Part shown: positions 12,001-20,691 of the stretch, piece after piece | Numbering within the stretch: position 1 is the first letter of the stretch | Layout: each line of letters begins with the position of its first letter | Origin: Pomphorhynchus laevis | Lineage: Eukaryota; Acanthocephala; Palaeacanthocephala; Echinorhynchida; Pomphorhynchidae | NCBI GenBank assembly: GCA_012934845.2 | Contig: WNNJ02000277.1 | Span: forward strand, 1 to 64,000 | Length of the DNA stretch: 64,000 bases | Direction of reading: 5' to 3' | The notes under the pieces: generated by a model | Told to the model about the DNA's origin: nothing | What the model saw: only the letters and a program-made list of their open reading frames with translations | Databases searched by the model: none | Program-made: the position numbers and the translations under genes

Positions 12001-15000
12001 ATACAATTTTCCTTCTTTCTTTGATCCAGCTCCATTAATTCTTTATCAAATTGTAATTTTCTGAAGATACTAACAGAAATTAGCGAAATATCAAATAAAA
12101 GATTCCATATTTTTTATCCAGCTCCAATAATTATTTATCAATAATGGATCATTATCAACTATTTACAAATATATTTGATATTATCAACACAATATTTTTA
12201 AAAAAAATTTAAACTCTTATGCGGAAACTTTTATAAATGAATATTAAATAATATAATGTGTTATAATAAAATATTACATAAATTTATTAAATTTATCTAA
12301 TTTAATTAAATGAATTTGTTTTTAAAACATATTTTAAACTAGTGTATAATAAAATAGTAATGCGACAATGTATTGTTCTGGTAATAATAGTCAGCTATCG
12401 AACATTTTACAAGTTTTTTGATCTTCGAGATTCTGTTAGGATGCTAGTTTCTAATTAAAATAATTTTTTTTAAATAAGAAATTACAAATTTTTATTATTA
12501 TTTAATTAGAAAATTATTATTTAGAAATTAATTATTTTATAATAAATACTAAAACTATAATCTTCTTCCATTTCAATTATATTAATTTATTATATACATA
12601 TTTTAAATTAGGTTACTATAAAAATACCATCAAACAGAAAATAGTAAAATATAACAATCAATATAATATTATTAAAAATAAATTTAAACTCTTAAGCGGA
12701 ATATTTTTGTGGATAATAAACAATAAGCTTTGCATTAAAATAAGGTACACTAAATAGTCAAATTTATCAAAGGAAATACGTCATTAGCGCGTATTACATT
12801 GTATTAGAATAAGAAACAAGAATAATCAAATTTCATCAGAGATGAATGCGTGTCATAATCTTATTAACCAACACAATTATCCATGTCTTAATAAGATGAA
12901 AAACACTTTATTTAAAAAGTAGTTGCCTAGTTATAACAACAAAATGTTATGATTTGAAATTTTATTGATTATTCCAGAACTAACTGGCATATAATCGAGT
13001 ATTCTAGAAAGTGTGCATTTGATCTACATATAAAAATCAAATAAAAGAACCACTTGAAATATACAGGCTCGAAAAATAAAAAAATCATGATTTTAATGAT
13101 TTATATGGTATATTTGGTAGAAGATATAATTCCGAAGTTACACATGACGAAAAACTGCGTGTATATAGAAATAAATAAAGGTTTTCTTAACTATACAACC
13201 GATAATTATCTATAGTAAATACTAAACCTATTATCTTCTTCCATTTCGATTATATGTATATATAGGTTATGGTTAGATCGGCTTTTTGAGCATTATATAT
13301 TTGTACACTTTAAAGTGTCCCTGTAAAACAGCATTTCTATTAAAAGGAATTTAGTGCCTGATGCATGGTAAAACCGCAATACGCACTGCCATGCACAGAG
13401 CTTATGCTAAATTTCCTCTGATGATTCAGATTAAGGGTAGTTCTGTTTTTCGAGCTTTAAACACTGTTTAAGCGTGTGTTAAGGTACATATAGATGATTA
13501 TAGAAGTCACGGTACTGATGAGCTCCGTTAGAGCGAAACGCGTATACCGTTGTGAAGTTTGTCGTCACACATAGGATGACTGGGCATACGTAGCGACTTT
13601 GAATAATGCAAGAATAATTCGATTCTATTTCTTAGTCTGATGAGGATATATAGAATGCTGCCTGGTGTTTATGCCTCATCATGAGGAAAACATAGTGATT
13701 TATTTACGAGTACACCATTGTGTGTCCCAGGGCAGGTGTAACAACAAATTATATTTTACATATTTGTACACTTTAAAGTGTCTCCGTTAAACCTTATTTC
13801 TATTAAAAGGAATTTAGTGCATGGTTAAACTGCAATACGCACTGCCATGCACATAGCTTATGCTAAATTCCCTATGATGATTCAGATTAAGGGTAGTTCT
13901 GTTTTTCGAGCTTTAGACATTGTTTAAGCGTGTGTTAATGTGCCTATGGATGATTATCAAAGTCACAGTACTGATGAGCTCCGTTAGAGCGAAACGCGTC
14001 TACCGTTGTTAAAGTTTGTCGTCACACATAGGATGACTGGGCATGCGTAGCGACTTTGAATATTGTGAGAATAATTTGGTTATATTTCTTTGTCTGATGA
14101 GGATAAAAAGAATGCTGCCTGGTGTTTATGCCTCCTCGTGTGGAAAACAGTGATTTATTTACGAGTTCATTATTGGGTGTCCCAGGGCAGGTGTAACAAC
14201 AAATTATAATTTATATAATATTTAGACAAGTAAAAGGTGTATTATCTTATTTTCAATAAGTGGTAATAGTATACAGTTACAGCTGATTTATTTTGCAATA
14301 TGAACTATATAAAAATATAATATATGTTTCGATACATTGATAATATATGAATATTTAACTCTAATAAATGTTATTCAATAAGTGAACAAATTTATTCAGG
14401 TAGCTTTATTCTTAATAAAACAATATTGATGATAAATAAGGTATATCTAGATATGAACATCAATTAAAACTACTTTTAATTTATATCGTAAAGATGACAT
14501 ATTTAAATTTACAATAAACATATTTTTGCATGAGCATTCATGCATACCATATAATATAAAATATAATACATTAAATAATGAAATTTTAACAATTGCAACA
14601 ATATGTAACGATATTAGCTCTATTCAAAATCATTTAAATAATTTAATAGATACATATTTTAAATATTCATGCGTACCGATAATATTAAATATAAAACATT
14701 TAAAACGAAATAATTTAATAATTTAATAGATGCATATTTTAAACTAGGTGTCTATAAAAATAAAATCAAACAGATAATAGTAAAATATATAAATCAACAA
14801 AATATTATTAAAAATAAATTTAATCTTGTCATCAAAAAAATTATTGATAAAAAATAATATACTTTGCATTAGAATAAATATACTTTGCAAATAGTAAATA
14901 TATTTTGCATTCATGTCGTTCTCTTATACTAAATATTTCAATGTTGTTTTCATTAAATAAACAATTTGATAATAAATACTAAACCTATAATTTTCTTCCA

Positions 15001-16180
15001 TTTCGATTATATCATTTTACCGGAATGGAAGAAGAATAATAATTTTTTTTATCGAAATGGAAGAAGATTATAGGTTTAGTATTTATTATCAAATTGTTTA
15101 TTTAATGAAAACAACATTGAAATATTTAGTATAAGAGAATGACATGAATGCAAAATATATTTACTATTTACAAAGTATATTTATTCTAATGCAAAGTATA
15201 TTATTTTTTATCAATAATTTTTTTGATGACAAGATTAAATTTATTTTTAATAATATTTTGTTGATTTATATATTTTACTATTATCTGTTTGATTTTATTT
15301 TTATAGACACCTAGTTTAAAATATGCATCTATTAAATTATTAAATTATTTCGCTTTTAATGTTTTATATTTAATATTATTGTACGCATGAATATTTTGAA
15401 ATATGTATCTATTAAATTATTTAAATGATTTTGAAGAGAGCCAATATCGTTACATATTGTTGCAATTGTTAAAATTTCATTATTTAATGTATTATATTTT
15501 ATATTATATGGTATGCATGAATGCTCATGCAAAAATATGTTTATTGTAAATTTAAATATGTCATCTTTACGATATAAATTAATAGTAGTTTTAATTGATG
15601 TTCATATCTAGATATACCTTATTTATCATCAATATTGTTTTATTAAGAATAAGGCTACCTGAATAAATTTGTAATTAAATTTGTAATATGTAATTTAATT
15701 TTAAATTAAAAATTTCATATTTCTATCGCCAGAAACACAAATCTTTTCTAATTGATATAATTGAGAATCGCTCTCATTATTTCCGATGGTGCTACTATTG
15801 ACTGCTATTCTTGTCATGAAACAAGAATGGAAATTGTAAAATTGCTGTAAATTATCAACTGTTTGTTTTTATTCTTTAGATCGTCCATTGTATCTCACAT
15901 ACCAGCTGCTACAGGATTAGCTTTAATCCTTATTATTACAATCTTGTTTATCATCAGTAAGTACAATTTTAAGTTCTTTATCTAATTTTAACGTTTAGGT
16001 AGTGTGCTGGTCTACAGTAATATTAAAGTCGTAAATCGTAATAATGCGTCGCATCCTAAGTACTGTCAATCTTTATGTTTTGATTTTTCACTTGTGATCC
16101 TTTCTGCTGTTTATGCATGCTCCGCTCTATCATGTTTAGTTTTCTGCGTGGGATCAGTACTTGCCGGATTCTTACGGTGA
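8850..16180 (+). CDS. TMEM272-like four-pass membrane protein (spliced; 5' end not identified)
   Basis: Five exons (8,850-9,048; 9,101-9,160; 10,685-10,802; 15,880-15,956; 15,999-16,180) join in one frame with matching phases and GT-AG borders, giving about 211 residues ending at a TGA. The first part is soluble and proline-rich ('PPSQAKPADPSPPPLEEFF'). Four hydrophobic stretches follow: 'LLLLGILFLYLTLLVGLP', 'CLVLAGIVILLFNFIG', 'TGLALILIITILFII' and 'SLVILSAVYACSALSCLVF'. Between the first two is 'IGATSLNKCPMSVHLP', matching the TMEM272 family pattern iGa.yl..CP...ipiyL. Between the third and fourth is a Cys-containing loop ending 'HPKYCQS', where that family also has a Cys. The function of the family is unknown; a small integral membrane protein is all that can be said. 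Introns of 52 and 42 bp are very short, while the 1.5-kb and 5.1-kb introns are filled with transposon sequence. No start codon was identified, so 5' exons are missing. AATAAA occurs at about 16,296. Confidence 0.8.
9101..9160 (+). CDS. TMEM272-like gene, exon encoding membrane span 1
   Basis: Acceptor 'ttacttatag', donor 'CAATAG/gtattt'; 60 nt, phase 1 in and phase 1 out. Encodes 'ILFLYLTLLVGLPVMMISI'. The preceding intron is only 52 bp. Confidence 0.8.
9497..10403 (+). mobile_element. Naiad-type PLE fragment: GIY-YIG endonuclease, linker and 3' tail
   Basis: The frame running 9,497-10,186 encodes a GIY-YIG nuclease: 'CNTAGVVYLIQCTC' (GIY half), then 'LQYIGKT' (YIG half), 'LKTRFRQHIYNI' with the catalytic-type Arg, 'FHKHMRLI', and the domain end 'EDFWIKTLNSMYPLGLND'. 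Here the protein does not stop as in canonical Penelope elements; it continues for ~110 residues of a basic linker. The same linker in the 41-kb copy leads into a CxC motif and the RT, so the nuclease is N-terminal. Two in-frame TGA codons (9,611 and 9,725) interrupt this copy and there are no TAA or TAG until 10,184. From about 10,190 the 3' tail follows and ends at 'acttagttagctgattt' (about 10,400). Sense orientation, inside an intron of the TMEM272-like gene. Confidence 0.75.
10226..10840 (+). repeat. segment duplicated at 35,752-36,365 (Naiad tail plus host exon)
   Basis: About 615 bp: the last ~175 bp of a Naiad tail, then host intron, the whole 118-bp exon at 10,685-10,802 and 38 bp of the following intron. 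An almost identical copy lies between two LINE copies at 35,752-36,365. The match ends at 'cacattaaa' in both places. Confidence 0.85.
10685..10802 (+). CDS. TMEM272-like gene, exon with the CP motif and membrane span 2
   Basis: Acceptor 'atatatttag', donor 'AACAA/gtaagt'; 118 nt, phase 1 in, phase 2 out. Encodes 'ATSLNKCPMSVHLPRCLV' and 'LAGIVILLFNFIGIMSRF'. This exon has a displaced copy at 36,210-36,327. Confidence 0.8.
11193..11222. repeat. 30-bp perfect palindrome
   Basis: 'atttcatttgtatt' is followed after 2 bases by its exact reverse complement. It lies in a T/A-rich stretch that continues to 11,300. Confidence 0.7.
11305..11440 (+). mobile_element. Naiad structured tail module (divergent copy)
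   Basis: Shares the order of the 43.3-kb copy: 'ggaaatac...gtattt' hairpin, 'gcccc', 'ctatgttgt', an internal 'ctctaagaatagag' hairpin, 'gggcgaaac', 'acaacatag', 'cagttcctcct'. The stem ctatgttgt/acaacatag is 9 bp and perfect although its bases differ from other copies, which supports real pairing. Confidence 0.65.
11445..11690 (+). mobile_element. Naiad RT thumb-region fragment
   Basis: Carries the stretch encoding 'FLHEHSCIPYNIKYNTLNNEI' and 'RIATICNGIGFLQN' found in all Naiad RT copies here, interrupted by stops. It is joined directly downstream of a tail module, which is the wrong order for one element, so this is a rearranged or tandem insertion. The 11,690-12,010 stretch is low-complexity A/T with another small tail piece at about 11,785-11,820. 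Confidence 0.65.
12010..12190 (+). mobile_element. fragment related to the hAT 5' region
   Basis: Similar over ~180 bp to 24,205-24,370 inside the hAT element: 'ttgatccagctcc', 'ttgtaattttctgaagata', 'acagaaattagcgaaatatc', 'ttatttatcaataatggatca'. It has no coding sequence or terminal repeat and is probably a non-autonomous relative or a truncated copy. Confidence 0.5.
12541..12800 (+). mobile_element. Naiad C-terminal coding and tail fragments
   Basis: 12,600-12,720 translates to the Naiad C-terminus ('IKQKIVKY', 'KNKFKLLSG.FLW'), followed at 12,755-12,795 by the first hairpin of the tail module ('aaatacgtcattagcgcgtatt', whose arms keep pairing with changed bases). It is preceded at 12,541-12,584 by a boundary sequence ('ctataatcttcttccattt') that recurs at 13,214, 14,971 and inverted at 15,043. 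Confidence 0.6.
13508..13554 (+). ncRNA. hammerhead ribozyme, type I, unit 1
   Basis: All core elements are present in order: stem I strand 'acggta', CTGATGA (13,515-13,521), stem II 'gctc' / loop 'cgtta' / 'gagc' (13,522-13,534), GAAA (13,535-13,538), a very short stem III 'cgcg', the cleavage triplet GTA, then 'taccgt', which pairs perfectly with the first strand. Predicted cleavage is after 13,544. The 'acgcgt' at stem III is self-complementary, as in minimal hammerheads that work as dimers (family knowledge). Confidence 0.92.
13964..14010 (+). ncRNA. hammerhead ribozyme, type I, unit 2
   Basis: Same core as unit 1: CTGATGA (13,971-13,977), identical stem II, GAAA (13,991-13,994), 'cgcg', but cleavage triplet GTC; predicted cleavage after 14,000. 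Stem I has one A-C mismatch (acagta against taccgt). The two predicted cuts are 456 nt apart, the length of the RNA that would be released. Confidence 0.9.
14387..15671. repeat. 1,285-bp near-perfect palindrome made of Naiad sequence
   Basis: The two arms (about 14,387-15,010 and 15,045-15,671) are inverted copies with few differences, centred near 15,029. Each arm contains a Naiad RT thumb fragment ('HEHSCIPYNIKYNTLNNEI') and the C-terminal coding region, and each begins at the centre with 'tcttccatttcgat'. A further ~60 bp of RT sequence with a degraded YIDD box ('YIDNI') lies left of the palindrome at about 14,325. Inverted joined copies are a known outcome of PLE insertion (family knowledge). 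Confidence 0.9.
15880..15956 (+). CDS. TMEM272-like gene, exon encoding membrane span 3
   Basis: Acceptor 'ttattctttag', donor 'ATCA/gtaagtac'; 77 nt, phase 2 in, phase 1 out. Encodes 'SSIVSHIPAATGLALILI' and 'ITILFII'. Confidence 0.8.
15999..16180 (+). CDS. TMEM272-like gene, last exon
   Basis: Acceptor 'ttaacgtttag' after a 42-bp intron; 182 nt to a TGA stop at 16,178-16,180. Encodes the extracellular-type loop 'NASHPKYCQSLCFDF' and membrane span 4 'SLVILSAVYACSALSCLVF'. The protein ends 'SVLAGFLR'. Confidence 0.8.
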
Positions 16181-16780
16181 ATTGCTAGCATCAATTGACT
16201 CGTTTAAACAGAAAATAATAATTTGCATTATGTGCATTTAAATGTGAAATCATTTTATCTTAAAAGTTTTGTGTTGAAGCGTTTAGTCAAAGAAAAAAAT
16301 AAAATCTTTTAAAAGGTCTAGCATCATTGAAAAATGTCCACTATGAGATTTCGCCTGGTAGTAAATTCCATATTAAATAAACTTATTATCTTCACTGATC
16401 TATAACTGACAACATCATTATCAGCCGATCCCTGCAAATAAAAATGTGCCGGTAGTTAGCGATCAAAAAAATAAAAATTTAGGACAACAAATAAAAAATG
16501 ATATAAAAAACGACTTGATATGTCAAGTCGTTATATATTTGATGATTATTTTTATGATTACTGTAATATGCTATTTATTCTGTCCACCTTAAAAAATATT
16601 CGTAAATAATAACTTCAATTTATTAAAATTTTGAAATTACAATAAAAATTTTATTGTAGCTCTTTTAAACATTCGACTATTTTATTAATTCATAATCAAA
16701 TCCGTTAACTGAGCCCATGTGGAATGCTTAAAAACTTAATATCTACGAACAAAACTTAATTTTTACGATCAATAGTTTTA
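16181..16780. other. 3' flank of the TMEM272-like gene; Naiad tail end near 16,700
   Basis: It holds the presumed 3' untranslated region with AATAAA at about 16,296 and a 14-bp inverted repeat at about 16,500-16,535 ('aacgacttgatatgtcaagtcgtt'). A reversed Naiad end motif ('cgttaactgagccca') lies near 16,702. Confidence 0.45.
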
Positions 16781-17500
16781 TCATCAATATATCGAAACGC
16801 AAATGTCATAGCTATCTTTATATAATTTAGATTTAACTTTTACATATTTATGAACAAATTCATATTCTATAACGCTTTAAAAACAAGTCAGCTATAATTG
16901 GGCTACTATTACCACCCATTGGAACACCTTTTACTTGTCCTAAATATAGATGTCCCTACTTTTAAATAATTTTGATTTATCAAAATATTTAAGGATTCTA
17001 TTAATTCAATTTTATCCATATATTTATATTTACTTGATGGTTTAATTTTTGTTAGATATGCGTTATAGTTAATATGAAATATTTATGTATATCTTTTTCC
17101 GAATATAAGATTAATTAATTTTACTAACGCTTCTTTAAAATCTACTAAATCTAGATTTGTATAAAGCGTACTAAAATCGTATGTATTTATATTTTGAAAA
17201 TTTATTCCTTTTGTCTGTTCTAAAAATTCTTTTGTAGAATTAATACTGAAATAGTGTTTTATACCAGTATTAATTTCGATTACCTTACAATATTTTTTGA
17301 AGTGTGCTTTAATTACTTTAAGTATTTTATTCATATAGACAGAAAGTGGTTTTAATGTACATTTAAACGCACTACATATGAACCTATATTTCATATATTT
17401 ATATTGTTTAGATTTAGTTTCTACACAGTTATGAACAAATTCATATTCTATAAAGCTTACAAATAAGTCAGCTATATTTAGGCTACTATTATATTCTTTA
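16780..17500 (-). mobile_element. Naiad RT fragment, rearranged
   Basis: Minus-strand frame 17,394-17,083 encodes 'FICSAFKCTLKPLSVYMNK', 'ILKVIKAHFKKYCKVIEI' and RT motif A 'YDFSTLYTNLDLVDF'. Lower coordinates carry the region between motifs A and B, motif B ('ggaacacctttta' on the plus strand, GVPMGG) and a YIDD box near 16,795. At 17,395 the frame jumps: upstream sequence is from the YKYMKY region next to motif C, downstream from the FICSAF region before motif A, so two pieces of RT are fused out of order. Confidence 0.75.
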
Positions 17501-17609
17501 AAGCTTAAAGAATATAATAATTAATTTTCTTTCATATTCTTTAAAGCTTAAAAATAGGTCAGCTATAATTTGGCTACTATTACTTCCCTTTGTAACCATT
17601 ATTTAATTA

Positions 17610-18250
17610 TAATTTAATCATTGCTTAAATATAGATGTCCCTACTTTTAAATAATTGTGATTTATTAAAATATTTAAGGATTCAATTAATTTAATTTTAC
17701 TATTTTCTGCTTGATGTTGGTTTTATAGTTTAAAGTATGTATCTATTAAATTATTTAAATGATTTTGAAGAAATCCAATACCATTACATATTGTTGCAAT
17801 TCTTAAAATTTCATTATTTAATGTATTATATTTTATATTATATGGTATGCATGAATGCTCATGCAAAAATATGTTTCTTGTAAATTTAAATATGTCATCT
17901 TTACGATATAAATTAATATTAGTTTTAGTTAATGTTAATTTAATGTTCATATCTAGATATACACCTTCTTTATCATTAATATTTGTTTTGTTAAGAATAA
18001 GGCTTTCTGGATAAATGTGCTCACTAATTGAATAAAAATTATTAGAATTAACTACACATATATCATCAATGTATCGAAACATATATTTCATATATTTATA
18101 TTGTTTAGATTTATTTTTTAAACAGTTATGAACAAATTCATATTCTATGAAGCTTAAAAACAAGTCAGCTTTAATTGGGCTACTATTACCACCTATTGGA
18201 ACACCTTTTATTAATTTCCCTACTTTAACTTTATTTTTTCTGTTTTTTTT
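17610..18250 (-). mobile_element. Naiad RT fragment with motifs B to thumb
   Basis: Minus-strand frame 18,163-17,723 encodes 'FLSFIEYEFVHNCLKNKS', motif C 'FRYIDDICVVNSNNFYS', 'YLDMNIKLTLTKTNINLY' and 'FLHEHSCIPYNIKYNTLN'. Motif B (GG.SSPIKAD) is just upstream, near 18,190. This is one of the better-preserved palm-thumb stretches: no stop across 146 codons. Confidence 0.8.
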
Positions 18251-18293
18251 ATTTGTTTAGATATAAATAATTTAGATGTATATATTTTTTTGC

Positions 18294-18497
18294 TTATTGA
18301 ATAAAAATTGTTAGAGAACCACATATTTGTAACTTTGAGCACTGATTTTTGGCAATAATAGCAAAAATTTGTTGATCATAGCAAGTGCGTAAATCATAAA
18401 AATATATTGTTTCATCAACTGTAAATGTGGTAGCATTCACATAAACGTCTCTCAAAACTTTCATCAGAGACGGGCAAATATGTGCAATGAATTCCAT
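18294..18497 (-). CDS. small unrecognised ORF (67 codons)
   Basis: Encodes 'MEFIAHICPSLMKVLRDVYV' and 'YFYDLRTCYDQQIFAIIAKN'. Less AT-biased than its surroundings and wedged beside the Naiad block. I do not recognise it; it could be a fragment of a longer TE or host exon, or chance. Confidence 0.25.
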   Translation of the reverse strand: MEFIAHICPSLMKVLRDVYVNATTFTVDETIYFYDLRTCYDQQIFAIIAKNQCSKLQICGSLTIFIQ

Positions 18498-18672
18498 GAC
18501 TTATTTTCTGTTATTTTACGTAAAGTTATTTTCTAAAATTTTATTTTTATTTTTTTTATTTTTCATTTATATTTTCTATTTATTTTCATTTGTTGTTTTG
18601 TAGAAATTTTGTAATTTCCACAAATATTTAACCAAATATATCAAAGTAATACATCTTATTAGTATCGAAGTG

Positions 18673-18831
18673 ATGTTATCCGATTATAGCAGCGGACGTT
18701 TGTCTAATAAAAGATGTGTACGTGCTAAACGTGCTGTTCTTCCGTATCCAATTAGTAAGAGATTTAAAAACGCATCACTTAACTTCAAAATACAAGTAAA
18801 TTATCTGGACGCAATACATTTTACAAGATAA
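18673..18831 (+). CDS. small unrecognised ORF (52 residues)
   Basis: ATG to TAA, 'MLSDYSSGRLSNKRCVRAKR', basic; the local sequence is markedly less AT-rich than its neighbours. No family recognised and no splice sites obvious. From here to about 19,280 I see no other feature. Confidence 0.2.
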   Translation: MLSDYSSGRLSNKRCVRAKRAVLPYPISKRFKNASLNFKIQVNYLDAIHFTR

Positions 18832-19279
18832 AATAACAACCTTTAAATCAGAGCATACAAACGTTTTTGGTTATAAACTAAAGGCATGTTTTTGGAAGCG
18901 TCTTCGTATCCACTTAGTCAAGTATATTTATGTAAATAAAAACATGTTAGTGTTCATTTTTACATTATTTGATCCTGCACTTTTATATGGGCGTTGTAAA
19001 GTATTTTCTTTAAATTCCTCTGTACTTATTCAGTCACAACAGTTCGTGACTTGTTAAAGACAGCAACATTGCTAAATATGTGTTAATAAGATAATTCATT
19101 AATTTTTTGGTAGTTGTGGGTTTAAATAAAAATATATTAGTAGCCAGGAAATAAATCAAATTTTAATATATAATAAATACTTTCAAATACTTTCTTGGAA
19201 AGTAATGAATTCATAAACGTTGCCGATCCCAGATACGATTATCCTCGATGTAAAAACCTTAAATTGTAAAATTCAATGA

Positions 19280-19745
19280 AAAGATGACAGATTTATACGG
19301 AATTATTTTTATTTTAATTTTGATAATTTAGCTTTAATTAAAAGTAAGTACAATAATAATAAAATTGATAAAATTAATAATATAATAATATATCACCAAT
19401 ATAATGATATAATAGTTGACTATGATACAAATTAATATTATATTAATTTAAAATTTTATATTATTTATAAATTAAAAAAACGCTAAATAAAATTTAAATA
19501 ATTTAATAATAAATAAGTAAATAATTATAAATAATTATAAATAATAAATAACTGTTAAATAATATTTAAATAATTTGTACCAAGTAAACATTTTAGATTT
19601 AAATTTAAAATAAAAATCAATTTTTATAAATTGACTAATAAATAATATACGACATATTCGAATAAAGAATAAAGGTCATCAGGAGGAACTGCTGTGTTAT
19701 CAAGTTTCAGCCCCTGTTCCTTAATAGGCAAATAAGAAAATATAA
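19280..19745 (-). mobile_element. Naiad 3'-tail fragments
   Basis: Reverse-orientation tail: T/A-rich body with 'aaaaacgctaaataaaattt', 'attgactaataaataata', then the module 'ggtcatcaggaggaactgct' and 'cagcccctgttcct' at 19,676-19,726. 19,746-20,330 holds only A/T-rich sequence I cannot assign. Confidence 0.6.
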
Positions 19746-20324
19746 TAGGCAAATTCGGTCAATTTGCCTATAAATATAAAACTTTCTATAAATATAAAAC
19801 GTTTTATAAATTATTTATTTGTTATTTAAAAAGACACATTTTAAGACAAACATTTTGGTCATTAATAGATGATTTGTTTGATAATACAATATAAAGGATT
19901 TTTTGTGTTATTGAACACCTGCATAAGCACGTGTTCAAAGTTTTCAATTACACGAAATATCTATGATAAATTCTGAAATGCAAGTTAGAAGAAAGGTTAT
20001 TAATTTGTAATATCAAATGTATGCTAAAAGTATAAACGAAATTAAAATTTTAAAAGTTAAAATTGCACCCAAAAAAATCAAACAATTTTATCTAGTGATG
20101 GTATTAAAAATACCAGGTGTCGAAACTATTATAGCAAATTGAACGGAATTCAATATAATCATCCTTAGTAATTTTGTTCCGCTTATATTTAACAAGAAAG
20201 TATTAAACGATTTCCCCTTTTTCACATAAATCATTGCTTTGTTCCATAAATTGTGGCTGGGTGAAATCTTTTCGCAAAAATGATCATATCATATGATTTG
20301 CGAAAATTGTTCACGACTTTATAA

Positions 20325-20590
20325 TCAGATCAGCTAACTGAGTCTACCTTTTTATATAATTTATAAATTAAACATAATGCTAAATAAAATTTTAATAATA
20401 AATAATTATAAAATATTAATAATTATTATATAAGATTTTATATAATTTATATCAAGTTAAAATTTAAAATTGAAATTTAAAATAAAAATTTATTTTTATC
20501 AATTAACTTAATTGACTTAATTATTTATTATTGACTCATTATTTATATATAAAATCTCATATAGTTTCTTGTGATTTAAATTTCTATGAG
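20325..20590 (-). mobile_element. Naiad 3'-tail fragment beginning at its terminus
   Basis: Starts with the reversed end motif 'cagctaactgagtctacc' and continues into the reversed T/A body ('aaacataatgctaaataaa', 'gaaatttaaaataaaaat'). Confidence 0.6.
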
Positions 20591-20691
20591 CCCTTGGCTC
20601 TTAAGTTATTGTATGTAATAATAATTATGTATTTATAATTATGTATTTTATTGATCATTATTTAAATTTATAATTTATAGTATGAAAAATG

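Larger units (their letters stand above)
13291..14205 (+). mobile_element. retrozyme-like tandem dimer with two hammerhead ribozymes
   Basis: Two head-to-tail copies of a non-coding unit of about 460 bp; corresponding points are offset by 463 bp near the start and 457 bp near the end. Each unit runs from 'tatttgtacactttaaagtg' to 'ggcaggtgtaacaacaaatt' and contains one complete type I hammerhead. The copies differ by scattered substitutions and small indels. There is no ORF. This is the architecture of animal retrozymes, small non-autonomous elements propagated as circular RNA and thought to use PLE reverse transcriptase (family knowledge). The short word 'attata' is found at both outer edges and could be a target duplication. 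The dimer sits in the 5.1-kb intron of the TMEM272-like gene, in the same orientation, flanked by PLE debris. Confidence 0.85.

Noticed and set aside
13415-13660. Two further CTGATGA words in retrozyme unit 1 (about 13,417 and 13,642) as extra hammerheads
   Set aside because: Neither is followed by a closing stem and GAAA at a usable distance.
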